From an uncultured Erythrobacter sp. (GTDB lineage: Bacteria > Pseudomonadota > Alphaproteobacteria > Sphingomonadales > Sphingomonadaceae), in the NCBI GenBank assembly GCA_947498065.1, contig CANMIS010000001.1:62001-126000 (forward strand): a stretch of 64,000 nucleotides of DNA, written 5' to 3'. Positions within the stretch are counted from its first letter, which is position 1, and each line of letters opens with the position of its first letter. Shown here piece after piece: positions 17,813-26,817 of this stretch. The notes beneath the pieces are model-generated. The model had not been told where the DNA came from. It was given only the letters and a program-made list of their open reading frames with translations, and did no database searches. The position numbers and the translations under genes are program-made.

Positions 17813-20131
17813 ATGACAGACCCCCACGCCATACCCGCCAATGCTCCCCCGCCCGGTAGCGCGCCGATCCCGGCCTATGCCGCGCAATTGAACGCGCCTC
17901 AGCGTGAGGCTGTGCTGACGACAGAAGGTCCCGTGCTGATGCTGGCCGGGGCTGGCACGGGCAAGACGGCGGCGCTGACCGCGCGCCTCGCGCATTTGGT
18001 TGCGACCCGGCGCGCCTACCCCAGCCAAATTCTGTGCGTGACCTTCACCAACAAAGCCGCGCGCGAGATGCGCGAGCGGGTTGCCCGCCATCTGGGCGAA
18101 AGCGTTGAGGGTATGCCGTGGCTCGGCACGTTCCATTCCATCTGCGCCAAGATGCTGCGCCGTCATGCGGAGCTGGTTGGTCTGCAGAGCAATTACACCA
18201 TCATCGACACCGACGATCAGTTACGCTTGCTGAAACAGCTGATCCGGGACGAGGATATTGACGAGAAGCGCTGGCCCGCGCGTCAGCTCGCCGGACTAAT
18301 CGACCGCTGGAAGAACCGCGGGCTCAACCCTGGCGATCTTGATGCCGGGGATAGCGAGGCCTTTGCCAATGGCCGCGGGCAAACGATGTACCGTGCCTAT
18401 CAAGACCGGCTAATCGCGCTCAACGCCTGCGATTTTGGTGATCTGCTGCTGCACATCCTCAATATCTTCCGCAAACATCACGATGTGCTGGCCGATTATC
18501 AGCGGCGCTGGAAATACATCCTGGTGGACGAGTATCAGGATACCAACGCGGTCCAATACCTCTGGCTGCGTTTGCTGGCTCAGGAGCATAAGAACATCTG
18601 CGTTGTCGGCGATGATGACCAGTCGATCTATTCCTGGCGCGGCGCAGAAGTCGCCAATATCCTGCGCTTTGAGAAGGATTTTCCCGGCGCGCATGTGGTC
18701 CGGCTGGAGCAGAACTATCGCTCCACCCCGCATATCCTGGGCGCCGCCTCTGGCTTGATCCGCGCCAATAGCGAACGGCACGAAAAAACCCTTTGGACCG
18801 AGGTGAACGCGGGCGACAAAGTGAAAGTCGTCGGCGTTTGGGATGCACCAGAGGAGGCCCGCCGGGTCGGGGAAGAAATTGAACGTCTGGAGGGCGAAGG
18901 CGCACCGCTGGACCGGGTCGCCATTCTGGTGCGGGCGCAATATCAGACCCGCGAGTTTGAAGACCGCTTCATCCAGATCGGCATCAACTACCGCATCATC
19001 GGCGGCTTCCGCTTCTATGAACGCGCCGAAATTCGCGATGCCCTCGCCTATCTGCGCGTCATTGCTCAGCCGCAAGACGACCTCGCCTTTGAGCGGATTT
19101 ACAACCAGCCCAAGCGCGGGCTTGGCGCAAAGACGCTGGAGAAAATGCACAGCCATGCGCGCCGCACGGGCATGCCGCTAGCCGCCGCGTCGCTCGATCT
19201 GGCCGATAGTGACGAGCTGCCCGCCCGCGCCGCGAACACCATTGGCGCGCTCATGCGGCAATTCCTCAGCTGGCGCGAAAGCGTCGACGAGCTGACCCCG
19301 GCCGATCTGTTGCGGCTGGTGCTCGATGAAACCGGCTATAACGACATGCTCCAGAACGAACGCAGTCCAGAGGCCGCTGGCAGGCTGGAAAACCTCTCGG
19401 AGCTCGCCCGCGCGATGGAGGAATACGAGACGCTCGGCGATTTTCTGGAACATGTCAGCCTGGTGATGGACAATGATCGCAGCGACGATGAAGACACGAT
19501 CACGATCATGACGATCCACGGGGCCAAGGGCCTGGAATTCGACAATGTGTTCTGCGTGGGCTGGGAAGAAGGCGTGTTCCCATCACAGCGCTCACTCGAT
19601 GAAGGCGGCCTCGCCAGCCTGGAGGAGGAACGCCGGCTCGCTTACGTCGCGATCACCCGCGCCCGGCGCAAATGCCACATCTTCCACGCCGCCAATCGCA
19701 GGATTTACGGCCAATGGACCAGCTCGATCCCGTCGCGCTTCATCGAGGAACTGCCGGACGAACACATCGATCAGGAAACCACAATGACCGGCGGCGCGTC
19801 CTTGTGGCAGGCCAATTGGAGCGAGCAGGACGACCCGTTCGCCCATGTCGCACAGACGCAGCCCGGCAAGTCTGAAAACCGCGGCCCCGGTTGGCAGCGC
19901 GCGCTCGCCACTGGCTATGACACCACGCCCAAGCGCATGCGCGAAAACACCCGCTCCGCCGCCAGCTTCGCTGCGAAACCGCGTAGCGACATCACCATCG
20001 GCGCAATGGTGCACCACGAGAAATTCGGCACCGGATGCGTGACCGATCAGGAAGGCAATAAGCTGGAGATCGAGTTCGAAGAACACGGCACAAAACGCGT
20101 GCTCGACAGCTTTGTGAAGCTGGCTGGGTGA
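17813..20131 (+). CDS. uvrD: UvrD/PcrA-type 3'-5' DNA helicase
   Basis: A 772-residue superfamily-1A helicase that unwinds DNA in nucleotide-excision and mismatch repair and clears replication or transcription conflicts. The Walker A motif GAGTGKT is at residues 46-52, the Walker B DEYQDTN at 239-245, followed by GDDDQSIYSWRGA (motif III region), VRLEQNYRS (IV), and the C-terminal motifs TIMTIHGAKGLEFD and RRLAYVAITRAR. The last 50 residues (GAMVHHEKFGTGCVT...) form the PcrA/UvrD Tudor-like tail that contacts RNA polymerase. UvrD and PcrA are not separable by sequence here. A SOS box 11 bases before the ATG indicates LexA control; no good Shine-Dalgarno site is visible. Confidence 0.93.
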   Translation: MTDPHAIPANAPPPGSAPIPAYAAQLNAPQREAVLTTEGPVLMLAGAGTGKTAALTARLAHLVATRRAYPSQILCVTFTNKAAREMRERVARHLGESVEGMPWLGTFHSICAKMLRRHAELVGLQSNYTIIDTDDQLRLLKQLIRDEDIDEKRWPARQLAGLIDRWKNRGLNPGDLDAGDSEAFANGRGQTMYRAYQDRLIALNACDFGDLLLHILNIFRKHHDVLADYQRRWKYILVDEYQDTNAVQYLWLRLLAQEHKNICVVGDDDQSIYSWRGAEVANILRFEKDFPGAHVVRLEQNYRSTPHILGAASGLIRANSERHEKTLWTEVNAGDKVKVVGVWDAPEEARRVGEEIERLEGEGAPLDRVAILVRAQYQTREFEDRFIQIGINYRIIGGFRFYERAEIRDALAYLRVIAQPQDDLAFERIYNQPKRGLGAKTLEKMHSHARRTGMPLAAASLDLADSDELPARAANTIGALMRQFLSWRESVDELTPADLLRLVLDETGYNDMLQNERSPEAAGRLENLSELARAMEEYETLGDFLEHVSLVMDNDRSDDEDTITIMTIHGAKGLEFDNVFCVGWEEGVFPSQRSLDEGGLASLEEERRLAYVAITRARRKCHIFHAANRRIYGQWTSSIPSRFIEELPDEHIDQETTMTGGASLWQANWSEQDDPFAHVAQTQPGKSENRGPGWQRALATGYDTTPKRMRENTRSAASFAAKPRSDITIGAMVHHEKFGTGCVTDQEGNKLEIEFEEHGTKRVLDSFVKLAG

Positions 20132-20237
20132 GGCTCCTCGCCGCGTCCCGCTCATGGCAACACATGATGCGCACAATCGCATTGGCAGCGCGTCGCCAGT
20201 AGATTATTGAGCAGACAAACAGCGCAAGGAGCAGACC

Positions 20238-21233
20238 ATGCAAGCATTGCCTCGCCCAATAGCGAAGGGCCTGCCCCTACTGCTCCCCTTGGCCGCCATC
20301 GCATTGGCCAGGTTTCTCACTTTCACACCATGGGCACAGGCCAATTCTGGCTGGGCCGCCATCCTTTTCGCATGGGTCGTCGCGGATGCCTTGCTGCTTG
20401 CATTGATGGCGAAGTCTGAGGATCACAAGCCTGCGTTCTTTCAGGTGATCGGGGTGCTCTCGGTCGCCAGCATTGTGATCCTTGTCGGGGCGTCCGCCCC
20501 CGTTCGCGCCGAGTACTTTGCCCTCCCGCAAGTACTGATCGCCGCTGGCGCCACCCTCGCCCTCTATCTGACGATGTCCGCGATCCGGATAATTAAGACC
20601 CACCACGAAACCGGATCGATCATCGCCGGGTTTGAACGCGTCTTGCCAAGGCCGCTCGTCAGACAGGTGGTGAGCGAATGCAAAGTGCTGAGCCTAGGCC
20701 TGCTGCGCTGGGGCGCGCCTGTCGATGTGCCCGCCGGAGCGCGCGCCTTTGCCTATCATACCTACCTCACGCCAATGGTTGCGACGTTCCTGGTGCTCCA
20801 ACTGATCGAGCTCAGCGTGGTGCACTTCCTGCTGATGCTGTGGAACCCGACTATAGCTTGGGTGCTGCTCGCGCTGAGCGTTTGGGGCGTGATCTGGACG
20901 ATGGCGCTGCTCAAGAGCTTCCGCATCAATCCTGTGTTGCTAACGGCGGACAGCGTGCGCGTGCGCAGCGGGATGCTCTATGACTTTGAGGTTCCGCTCA
21001 GCTCTATCGCATCGGCTCATCGTGCCTTCTCCAGCGAGGAACTCGAAAGCAAGGAAGTGCTCAATCTCGCGATTTTGTCTTCGCCGAATTGCAGCCTGCG
21101 TCTCAATCAGCCGATCAATATCCCGACCTTTTTCGGAGGCACCAAAGCCCTATCCGGCGTGGCCTTGAGATTGGACGAAAGCGCAGCATTCCTCGCGGAA
21201 CTTGCGGCAGACGAAATCTCCAAAGACGCCTAG
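20238..21233 (+). CDS. polytopic membrane protein, unknown function
   Basis: A 331-residue protein with about six hydrophobic segments: four in the first 110 residues (for example 12-28, 38-56, 67-85 and 93-112) and two near 180-225. The last 100 residues are soluble and contain INPVLLTADSVRVRSGMLYDFEVPLSSI (quoted in part), which looks like the beta strands of a membrane-associated PH-like domain. I do not recognise the family. The start follows AAGGAGCAGACC. It is convergent with the DUF4262 gene, with four bases of overlap at the stops. Confidence 0.75.
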   Translation: MQALPRPIAKGLPLLLPLAAIALARFLTFTPWAQANSGWAAILFAWVVADALLLALMAKSEDHKPAFFQVIGVLSVASIVILVGASAPVRAEYFALPQVLIAAGATLALYLTMSAIRIIKTHHETGSIIAGFERVLPRPLVRQVVSECKVLSLGLLRWGAPVDVPAGARAFAYHTYLTPMVATFLVLQLIELSVVHFLLMLWNPTIAWVLLALSVWGVIWTMALLKSFRINPVLLTADSVRVRSGMLYDFEVPLSSIASAHRAFSSEELESKEVLNLAILSSPNCSLRLNQPINIPTFFGGTKALSGVALRLDESAAFLAELAADEISKDA

Positions 21234-21784
21234 GTCCGGCGTCCGAACACCGGTCTGTTGCTCACGGGCACGGTTTCATACAGGGCTGGTTGGCTCTTGA
21301 TCACCGTCGCCGGGCATCCGGGAGACCACGGGTATTTCCCGTTTTCCGCGCTGGGCCAGACAATTTGCATAACCGGCGGCTTGTCTCCCCTGCCCTTGTG
21401 CATGGAATAGCCCTTCGCATCGAACACATACTTGCTCCATGTTTCTGGCTTTGTCGCGGATCGAAGGGTGCATTCAAATCCCTTAAGCTCCGGGTCGCGG
21501 GGCCGAAAGACAAACCCGTCTTCGAGCTTCCGGCCAGCTTTTGCCTTCTCAAAGAGTTCCCAGAAGACAAAATTGACCAGCATGGGATCAAGCGAGAAGA
21601 CAATCAGTTCCGGCGCCCGGAAATCCGAAAAAGCGATCGTATAGGCGAAGTCGATATGATCTTTCTCGCCCTCACCATAAACGTAGTTCGCGGTCCAACC
21701 GTGCTTTCGTATTTTTCGTTCAGTACCAGCGTGATGCCTTTGCACCTGATACATTTGGTACCACTCAGAAATCCTTGAAAGCAC
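21230..21784 (-). CDS. DUF4262 domain protein
   Basis: A protein of about 184 residues. The core KHGWTANYVYGEGEKD, FAYTIAFSDF and APELIVFSLDPMLV followed by the C-terminal MQIVWPSAENGKYPWSPG is the DUF4262 pattern; its biochemical function is unknown. I choose the GTG at 21784 because GGGAGAG lies six bases before it. An ATG at 21754 would be another possible start, and the frame is open up to 21844. It overlaps the end of the upstream membrane protein by four bases on the other strand. Confidence 0.7.
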   Translation of the reverse strand: MLSRISEWYQMYQVQRHHAGTERKIRKHGWTANYVYGEGEKDHIDFAYTIAFSDFRAPELIVFSLDPMLVNFVFWELFEKAKAGRKLEDGFVFRPRDPELKGFECTLRSATKPETWSKYVFDAKGYSMHKGRGDKPPVMQIVWPSAENGKYPWSPGCPATVIKSQPALYETVPVSNRPVFGRRT

Positions 21785-21992
21785 GTTATCTCTCCCACAT
21801 CGCGTTGCTAGATCGCCGTGCCGGCAACCGGCATTCCAGCCCACAAGCCTAAGAGTAAATCGAAAGGGTCAAAGAAGGCTTACGCGCCATTTTTCCCGCC
21901 AAAACCCAGTCCTAACGGCCCCTTACTCCATCTTCCTCTCGGCTGAAGAATATGCCAGACTTTGCGCAATCACTTTTGGGATAGGGGAAATT

Positions 21993-22526
21993 ATGATGTC
22001 ACCAAGATCCGTATTGGGAACCGCAGCGCTTTTTGGTGCCTTGCTGGCTGCGCCGCTGGCCTCCGCTCAGGAGCAAACCAATCCCGGCGGCGTCGTGCTT
22101 GGCAATGGCGAGGCCAATTGGATCATCGTTGAGGATGTCAAACTCGCCGAGGAGCAGCGCCCCTACACCGAACAGCGGATCACCAATCAGACCAGCGCCG
22201 TGCGGCGCGGCGATGGGACTACGCTGACATTCTCAGAGGTGCACATCGACGGCGATGGCTGGCTCGTCATGCATCCGTTTATCGATGGCAAGCCCAATGG
22301 CGATTATGTCGCGGGCTACACCCACATCAAAAGCGGCACCAACAAGGACGTGACGATCACGCTTAACCCCACGCCGGAAAGCGGCGCGATGTATATCGTG
22401 ATGCTGCACAGCGACAGCAACGCCGACGGGGTGTTCGACTTCGTCTTCGTCGACGATACCAATGTTGAAGACCGCGCGGTGTTTGAAGGCAATCGCATGA
22501 TCGCCCACGCTATCGCGGTGCCCTGA
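21993..22526 (+). CDS. exported protein, DUF7282-like
   Basis: A 177-residue protein with a clear signal peptide (MMSPRSVLGTAALFGALLAA, cleavage after ASA near residue 25). The mature part is beta-rich and acidic: FSEVHIDGDGWLVMHPF, GYTHIKSGTNKDVTITL and HSDSNADGVFDFVFVDD. The pattern of a DGWLVxH segment followed by a calcium-loop-like DSNADGVFD is like the DUF7282 domain of archaeal and bacterial surface proteins. The function is not known. A start at the second Met is equally possible. GGGGAAATT lies just before the ATG. Confidence 0.75.
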   Translation: MMSPRSVLGTAALFGALLAAPLASAQEQTNPGGVVLGNGEANWIIVEDVKLAEEQRPYTEQRITNQTSAVRRGDGTTLTFSEVHIDGDGWLVMHPFIDGKPNGDYVAGYTHIKSGTNKDVTITLNPTPESGAMYIVMLHSDSNADGVFDFVFVDDTNVEDRAVFEGNRMIAHAIAVP

Positions 22527-22636
22527 GCTGGAAAGGCCTTAGTCCCTAAGGCCGGTGCCGAGACAGCCGGACCCACTTGAGGTCTTTGGTCTATACGACC
22601 CGGCTCAATTCAAACGTCTTGTGCGGCCGCGCACCC

Positions 22637-22671
22637 AAAAAAAAGCCCCGCGCGCGTTTCCGCGGCGGGGC
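22637..22671 (-). terminator. rho-independent terminator of the DEAD-box helicase gene
   Basis: On the minus strand, a seven-base GC stem (GCCCCGC at 22665-22671 pairing with GCGGGGC at 22645-22651) is followed by eight T residues (22637-22644). It lies about 130 bases past the helicase stop. Just upstream in that transcript is a second hairpin, AGGTTCGA-TGC-TCGAACCT at 22681-22699. Confidence 0.8.
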
Positions 22672-22680
22672 GTATAGTGA

Positions 22681-22699
22681 AGGTTCGATGCTCGAACCT
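22681..22699. repeat. short perfect inverted repeat in 3' UTR
   Basis: AGGTTCGA and TCGAACCT pair perfectly around a TGC loop. It lies between the helicase stop and its terminator. The half-site resembles a tRNA T-arm, but no tRNA can be folded around it. Confidence 0.6.
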
Positions 22700-22799
22700 C
22701 GGGTCGCAAAGACTTGTTATCAAGCAATTGCGCCGAGGGAATGGGTAACCCCACCCAATTTTCAAAAAATCAGCCAATTTGCGGGGCAATCCGCGCTGA

Positions 22800-24299
22800 T
22801 TAATCCTTAAAGCCCATGTCGAGAAAACCGGGCTTTGGACCGTTCCATTCGCCTGCTGGCACTGGCTCATCGTCCTCGTCACGGCGGCGGCGTCCGCCTC
22901 GGCTGCGTTTCTCGGGCTTTTCCGCGCGCTCGGGGCGTTCCTTACGATCTTCACGCTCAGGCTGCTCTTCCCGTTCCGGGCGATCTTCACGCTCTGAGCG
23001 ATCTTCGCGGGCGCGGCGCGGTTTGCGCTCCTTCTTTGCCTCGCGCGGTGCATCCTGCGTATCGCCGTCTTCGTCGCGCTTCTTTGAGCGAGAGCGGCGC
23101 GCGGGCTTTTCCGATTTCTCTGGCTGTTCGCCATCATCATCGGAGGATTTCGATGCCTTTGGATCAGCAATCTCAACCCGCACGTCGTCTTTGCCGAAGA
23201 CCGCAATCTTGTTCTTGGTCAGCTTCTCGACATTGTCGATCGCCTCGGCATCGGATTTGGTCACAAAGGTGAACGCGCGGCCCTTGGCCCCGGCGCGGCC
23301 CGTGCGGCCGATCCGGTGGACATAATCATCCGGGTGCCACGGCGTGTCATAGTTGAAGACGTGGCTGACGCCTTTGATATCGAGCCCGCGCGCGGCCACA
23401 TCAGAGGCGACCAAAATGTTGATATCGCCCGATTTAAACCGCTCCAGCTCTTTCTGGCGCGTGTTCTGATCAATGTCGCCGTGGATCTCTCCGCTGCGGA
23501 AACCATCGTTCTGCAATTTCTTGTTGAGCTCGCGAACGGTCATTTTCTTGTTCGAGAACACGATCGCGGTCTCGACCAAATCGTTGCGAAGCAGCCATTG
23601 CAACGTGGACAACTTGGCGCGCTGTTCAACATGCACCTTAAAGGCGGTGATATCTTTGTTCGTAGTCGCCGCCCGCGCCGTCTCGATCCGCTTGGGATTG
23701 GACAGGAACGTCTTTGCCAGCTTGGCAATGGGCGGCGGCATGGTTGCTGAAAACAGCATGGTTTGCCGCGTTTCAGGCAGTTTGGAGCAGATGAACTCAA
23801 TGTCTGGGATGAAGCCCATGTCGAGCATACGGTCCGCTTCATCAATGACCAGCAATTCGCAGCCATTGAGCAGGATTTTCCCGCGCTCAAACAAGTCCAT
23901 CAGGCGGCCCGGCGTCGCGATCAAAACGTCGACGCCTTCGTTCAGCGCTTTCAGCTGATCGCCCATTTGGACGCCGCCGATGAGCAGCGCCATCTTAAGG
24001 TCGTGGTTCTTGCCATATTTCTCGAAGTTTTCTGCAACTTGCGCGGCAAGTTCGCGTGTAGGCTCAAGAATAAGCGAGCGCGGCATCAGCGCGCGGCGGC
24101 GGCCACTGGCCATGATATCGATCATGGGCAGCACGAAACTGGCGGTTTTACCCGTGCCGGTTTGTGCAATGCCGATGATGTCCTTCATCATCAGCACGGG
24201 CGGTATCGCCTCTGCTTGGATTGCGGTGGGCTCAGTGTAGCCAGCGTCTTCGACGGCTTTGAGCAATTCAGGTGAGAGGCCGAGATCGGCGAAAGTCAT
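22800..24299 (-). CDS. rhlE: DEAD-box RNA helicase, RhlE type
   Basis: A 499-residue ATP-dependent RNA helicase, likely acting in ribosome assembly or RNA decay. It begins with the Q motif region (GYTEPTAIQAEAIP), then Walker A AQTGTGKT at 45-52, PTRELAAQ, VIDEADRML (motif II), SATMP (III), and the C-terminal VASDVAARGLDI and HRIGRTGRAG (V, VI). From about residue 375 the tail is highly charged, rich in Arg, Glu and Lys (repeats such as REDRPEREEQPERED), and probably an RNA-binding disordered tail. The start at MTFADLGLS (24299) is the conserved N-terminus; 30 more codons upstream are open but not family-like. Confidence 0.92.
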   Translation of the reverse strand: MTFADLGLSPELLKAVEDAGYTEPTAIQAEAIPPVLMMKDIIGIAQTGTGKTASFVLPMIDIMASGRRRALMPRSLILEPTRELAAQVAENFEKYGKNHDLKMALLIGGVQMGDQLKALNEGVDVLIATPGRLMDLFERGKILLNGCELLVIDEADRMLDMGFIPDIEFICSKLPETRQTMLFSATMPPPIAKLAKTFLSNPKRIETARAATTNKDITAFKVHVEQRAKLSTLQWLLRNDLVETAIVFSNKKMTVRELNKKLQNDGFRSGEIHGDIDQNTRQKELERFKSGDINILVASDVAARGLDIKGVSHVFNYDTPWHPDDYVHRIGRTGRAGAKGRAFTFVTKSDAEAIDNVEKLTKNKIAVFGKDDVRVEIADPKASKSSDDDGEQPEKSEKPARRSRSKKRDEDGDTQDAPREAKKERKPRRAREDRSEREDRPEREEQPEREDRKERPERAEKPEKRSRGGRRRRDEDDEPVPAGEWNGPKPGFLDMGFKD

Positions 24300-24467
24300 T
24301 ATAAGCGTGTTTTCCGGATATAGCGGGCAGCGAGCACGCTGCCGGTCAGAACCTTGCGCGAACCCTTCGCTCAAGGTGAGCTGTGCCAATCGCCGAAACT
24401 GGCCGTAAAGTCAAGGAAATGGGCGCTTGGATGCGAGGTGTGGCTGCGCTCGCCGCCCGCGTGGCGG

Positions 24468-25124
24468 CTAGTCTTTGACGGCCACCAATTGCCGCATGCG
24501 TTCCACTTCGCATTTTGAGCCTGCGCGCGATTGCAGCTTGTCACGCGAAACGCACAGTTTTCCGTCCTCGTTCTTCTCAACATAAAAGCCGGAGTAAAAC
24601 TCACGGGCGAGGCAGGCTTTTTCAAGGTTGAGCGAGATGATCCGGCGGTCGCGCAGGAACAGCAGCAGGCGGTTGCCCCGCCCGGTTTGCACACCCGCGA
24701 TCTGTTCCACCGCGAGGCATTTGTCCATCTTGCGCTCTTCAAAGCGCGTGTTGAGGCCCTGACGCGGGAGGTCGGCGAGCAATTGGCTGCCCCGGCTCGG
24801 ACGCTGAGGGGAAATGCGGATAATCACCCGTTGCTCAATGCGCACTTGGTGCGCGGTATTGGTTTGTTGCCATGCGTTCAGCGGATTGGCGGACACGGGA
24901 ATATCAGACTGGCTGCGCGCCTTCGCCTGCGATTTCGCGAGCGGCGGCTTCTGCTCATCACCAAGTGCATTGGAAGGCGCGACATCCGGCGCCTGGGTTT
25001 CAACCGGAACCGGCGAAAACGGCGCCGGAGCCGCATTGGCCACCCCAGTGCTTTGCGAGGCCAGCGCGACGAACAAGGTGATTGGCAACGCAATTGGGGC
25101 CGCAAATGCGAGCATGCCTTGCAT
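24468..25124 (-). CDS. exported protein, unknown function
   Basis: A 218-residue protein with an N-terminal hydrophobic signal (MQGMLAFAAPIALPITLFVA, cleavage probably near ANAA at about residue 32). Residues 33-80 are Pro/Ala-rich and probably disordered. The C-terminal part is ordered, with RVIIRISPQRPS, a Cys in DKCLAVEQIAGVQ, RDRRIISLNLEKAC, and FYVEKNEDGKLCVSRDKLQSRAGSKC. Five Cys in the latter half could form disulphides. I do not recognise the family, but a protein of this shape appears in sphingomonad genomes. An AGGAGG site (as CCTCCT) lies 12 bases upstream of the ATG. Confidence 0.7.
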   Translation of the reverse strand: MQGMLAFAAPIALPITLFVALASQSTGVANAAPAPFSPVPVETQAPDVAPSNALGDEQKPPLAKSQAKARSQSDIPVSANPLNAWQQTNTAHQVRIEQRVIIRISPQRPSRGSQLLADLPRQGLNTRFEERKMDKCLAVEQIAGVQTGRGNRLLLFLRDRRIISLNLEKACLAREFYSGFYVEKNEDGKLCVSRDKLQSRAGSKCEVERMRQLVAVKD

Positions 25125-25277
25125 GGTCTAGGCCTCCTAAAAAGTGTCGCTCACCCCCCTGTGGGCTTGCTCGATTGGACGCGTGTAGCAGCTAGAATTG
25201 AATGGCGGCTTAATTGATTGCCAGTTTGATTACAAAACTCTGGAGCATTCGCGGCGGTTTGTGCCATAGCGCGCGCA

Positions 25278-26708
25278 ATGACAGATCACCACGAATTCCT
25301 CACCGCAGCGGCGCAATTGCTCGGGGCCAAAGGCTTCACGCAGGACAATGATGTTCTGGAGCCATGGCTGACCGATTGGCGCGGGCGCTACACCGGGCGT
25401 GCGCTCGCCCTCGCCTCGCCTGCCTCGACGCAGGAAGTCGCTGAGCTGGTCAAACTGTGCGCGCAGCATTCCATCCCCATCGTGCCGCAAGGCGGGAACA
25501 GCGGCATGTGCGGCGGCGCGACCCCGGATGAGAGCGGCGCGGCTATTCTGCTGTCGCTGCGCCGGATGAACGCCATCCGGCGCATGGACGCAGATGCTGG
25601 CCAGACCGTTTGCGAAGCGGGCGTCATCCTGCAAACCTTGCATGAGGCGGCTGAGGCGAAGCAGATGCGCTTTCCCCTGACGCTGGGCGGCAAAGGCTCC
25701 GCGACCGTCGGCGGGCTCGTCTCCACCAATGCAGGCGGTACGCAAGTGCTGAGGCATGGGACCATGCGCGCTCAGGTGTTGGGGCTTGAGGCGGTGCTGC
25801 CCAATGGCGAGATTTTCGATGGGTTGACCGCGTTAAAGAAAGACAATCGCGGGTTTGACCTTAAACAATTGCTGATCGGGTCAGAGGGCACGCTGGGCAT
25901 AGTCACCGCCGCCAATCTGCGCCTGCTGCCCGAACATCGCGGCCGGATCGCGGTGTGGGCTGGCCTCCCCAGCATCACGGCGGCCCGCACCCTGCTGCGC
26001 CATGTGGACCGCGTCATGGGCGACACGCTGGAGGGCTTTGAGGTCATACCCGACCACTGTCTGATCAATGTGCTTGATCACCTGCCAGATGCGCGCTCTC
26101 CGCTCAACCAGAGCCACGCATGGTATGCGCTGATCGAATTCGTCTCGACTGCAGACGACGCCGATGGCTTACGCGATCGGGTCGAGGCGATCATGGCCGA
26201 TGCCTTTGAGAAAGACCTGCTCGATGATGCCGCCATCGCCGCCAATGAAACGCAGGCGGAGCAATTCTGGCTCTTGCGCGATTCGATTTCCGCCGCAGAG
26301 CGCGCCATTGGCCCAGCGATGCAGCACGATATCTCTGTGCCGGTGGAGAAAATGCCCGAATTTATCCTGAAGGCGATCCCGGCGGTGGAAAGCGCCTTTG
26401 CCGGCACCACAGCGGCGGCCTTTGGCCATTTGGGCGATGGCAATGTCCATTTTCACGTCCTCGCTCCCAGCGGCGCAACGCCGGGGAAATGGGAAGAGAC
26501 CGAGGGCAAGAAAATCTCCAGCCTCGTCTATGAAATGGTGTGCGAATGGGGCGGCTCGATCAGCGCCGAACACGGCATCGGACAGCTCAAAGTGCACGAA
26601 TTGGAGCGGCTCAGCGATCCCGCCACGCTCTCAATCATGCGCAGCGTAAAGCAGGCGCTCGACCCCAAATCACTGTTCAACCCGGGAAAGCTGCTCATCA
26701 ATCATTGA
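25278..26708 (+). CDS. FAD-linked 2-hydroxyacid dehydrogenase (GlcD/D2HGDH/DLD family)
   Basis: A 476-residue flavoprotein of the VAO/PCMH superfamily. The FAD-binding N-terminal domain includes PQGGNSGMCGGATP (about 74-87), GGLVSTNAGGTQVLRHGTMR (in the 150s) and LLIGSEGTLGIVT (about 200-212). The C-terminal substrate domain has FGHLGDGNVHFHVL and SAEHGIGQLK, the conserved His and Glu segments of the active site. The best-fitting substrates are D-2-hydroxyglutarate or D-lactate; sequence alone does not decide. It stands alone without glcE or glcF. The start at MTDHHEFL is the first ATG after a long divergent gap. Confidence 0.88.
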   Translation: MTDHHEFLTAAAQLLGAKGFTQDNDVLEPWLTDWRGRYTGRALALASPASTQEVAELVKLCAQHSIPIVPQGGNSGMCGGATPDESGAAILLSLRRMNAIRRMDADAGQTVCEAGVILQTLHEAAEAKQMRFPLTLGGKGSATVGGLVSTNAGGTQVLRHGTMRAQVLGLEAVLPNGEIFDGLTALKKDNRGFDLKQLLIGSEGTLGIVTAANLRLLPEHRGRIAVWAGLPSITAARTLLRHVDRVMGDTLEGFEVIPDHCLINVLDHLPDARSPLNQSHAWYALIEFVSTADDADGLRDRVEAIMADAFEKDLLDDAAIAANETQAEQFWLLRDSISAAERAIGPAMQHDISVPVEKMPEFILKAIPAVESAFAGTTAAAFGHLGDGNVHFHVLAPSGATPGKWEETEGKKISSLVYEMVCEWGGSISAEHGIGQLKVHELERLSDPATLSIMRSVKQALDPKSLFNPGKLLINH

Positions 26709-26817
26709 ACCGTGCTTGCGCGCGGGCGCACGAACGCCTACAGCGCGGCCCGTTCGGCTTATAGCTTGCTATCCAGTCGCCCAAATTTTTCAGCACCGTA
26801 ATTTTCGGAGAAACCTC

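Noticed and set aside
17617..17859. Plus-strand frame of 80 codons before the UvrD/PcrA gene
   Set aside because: It runs over the SOS box and into the helicase gene in another frame, and its product has no features.
22681..22760. Possible tRNA because of a GGTTCGA...CGAACC T-arm-like string
   Set aside because: No acceptor, D or anticodon stem can be drawn around it.
22835..23325. Plus-strand frames opposite the DEAD-box helicase tail
   Set aside because: They mirror the low-complexity Arg/Glu coding sequence of the helicase tail and have no independent support.
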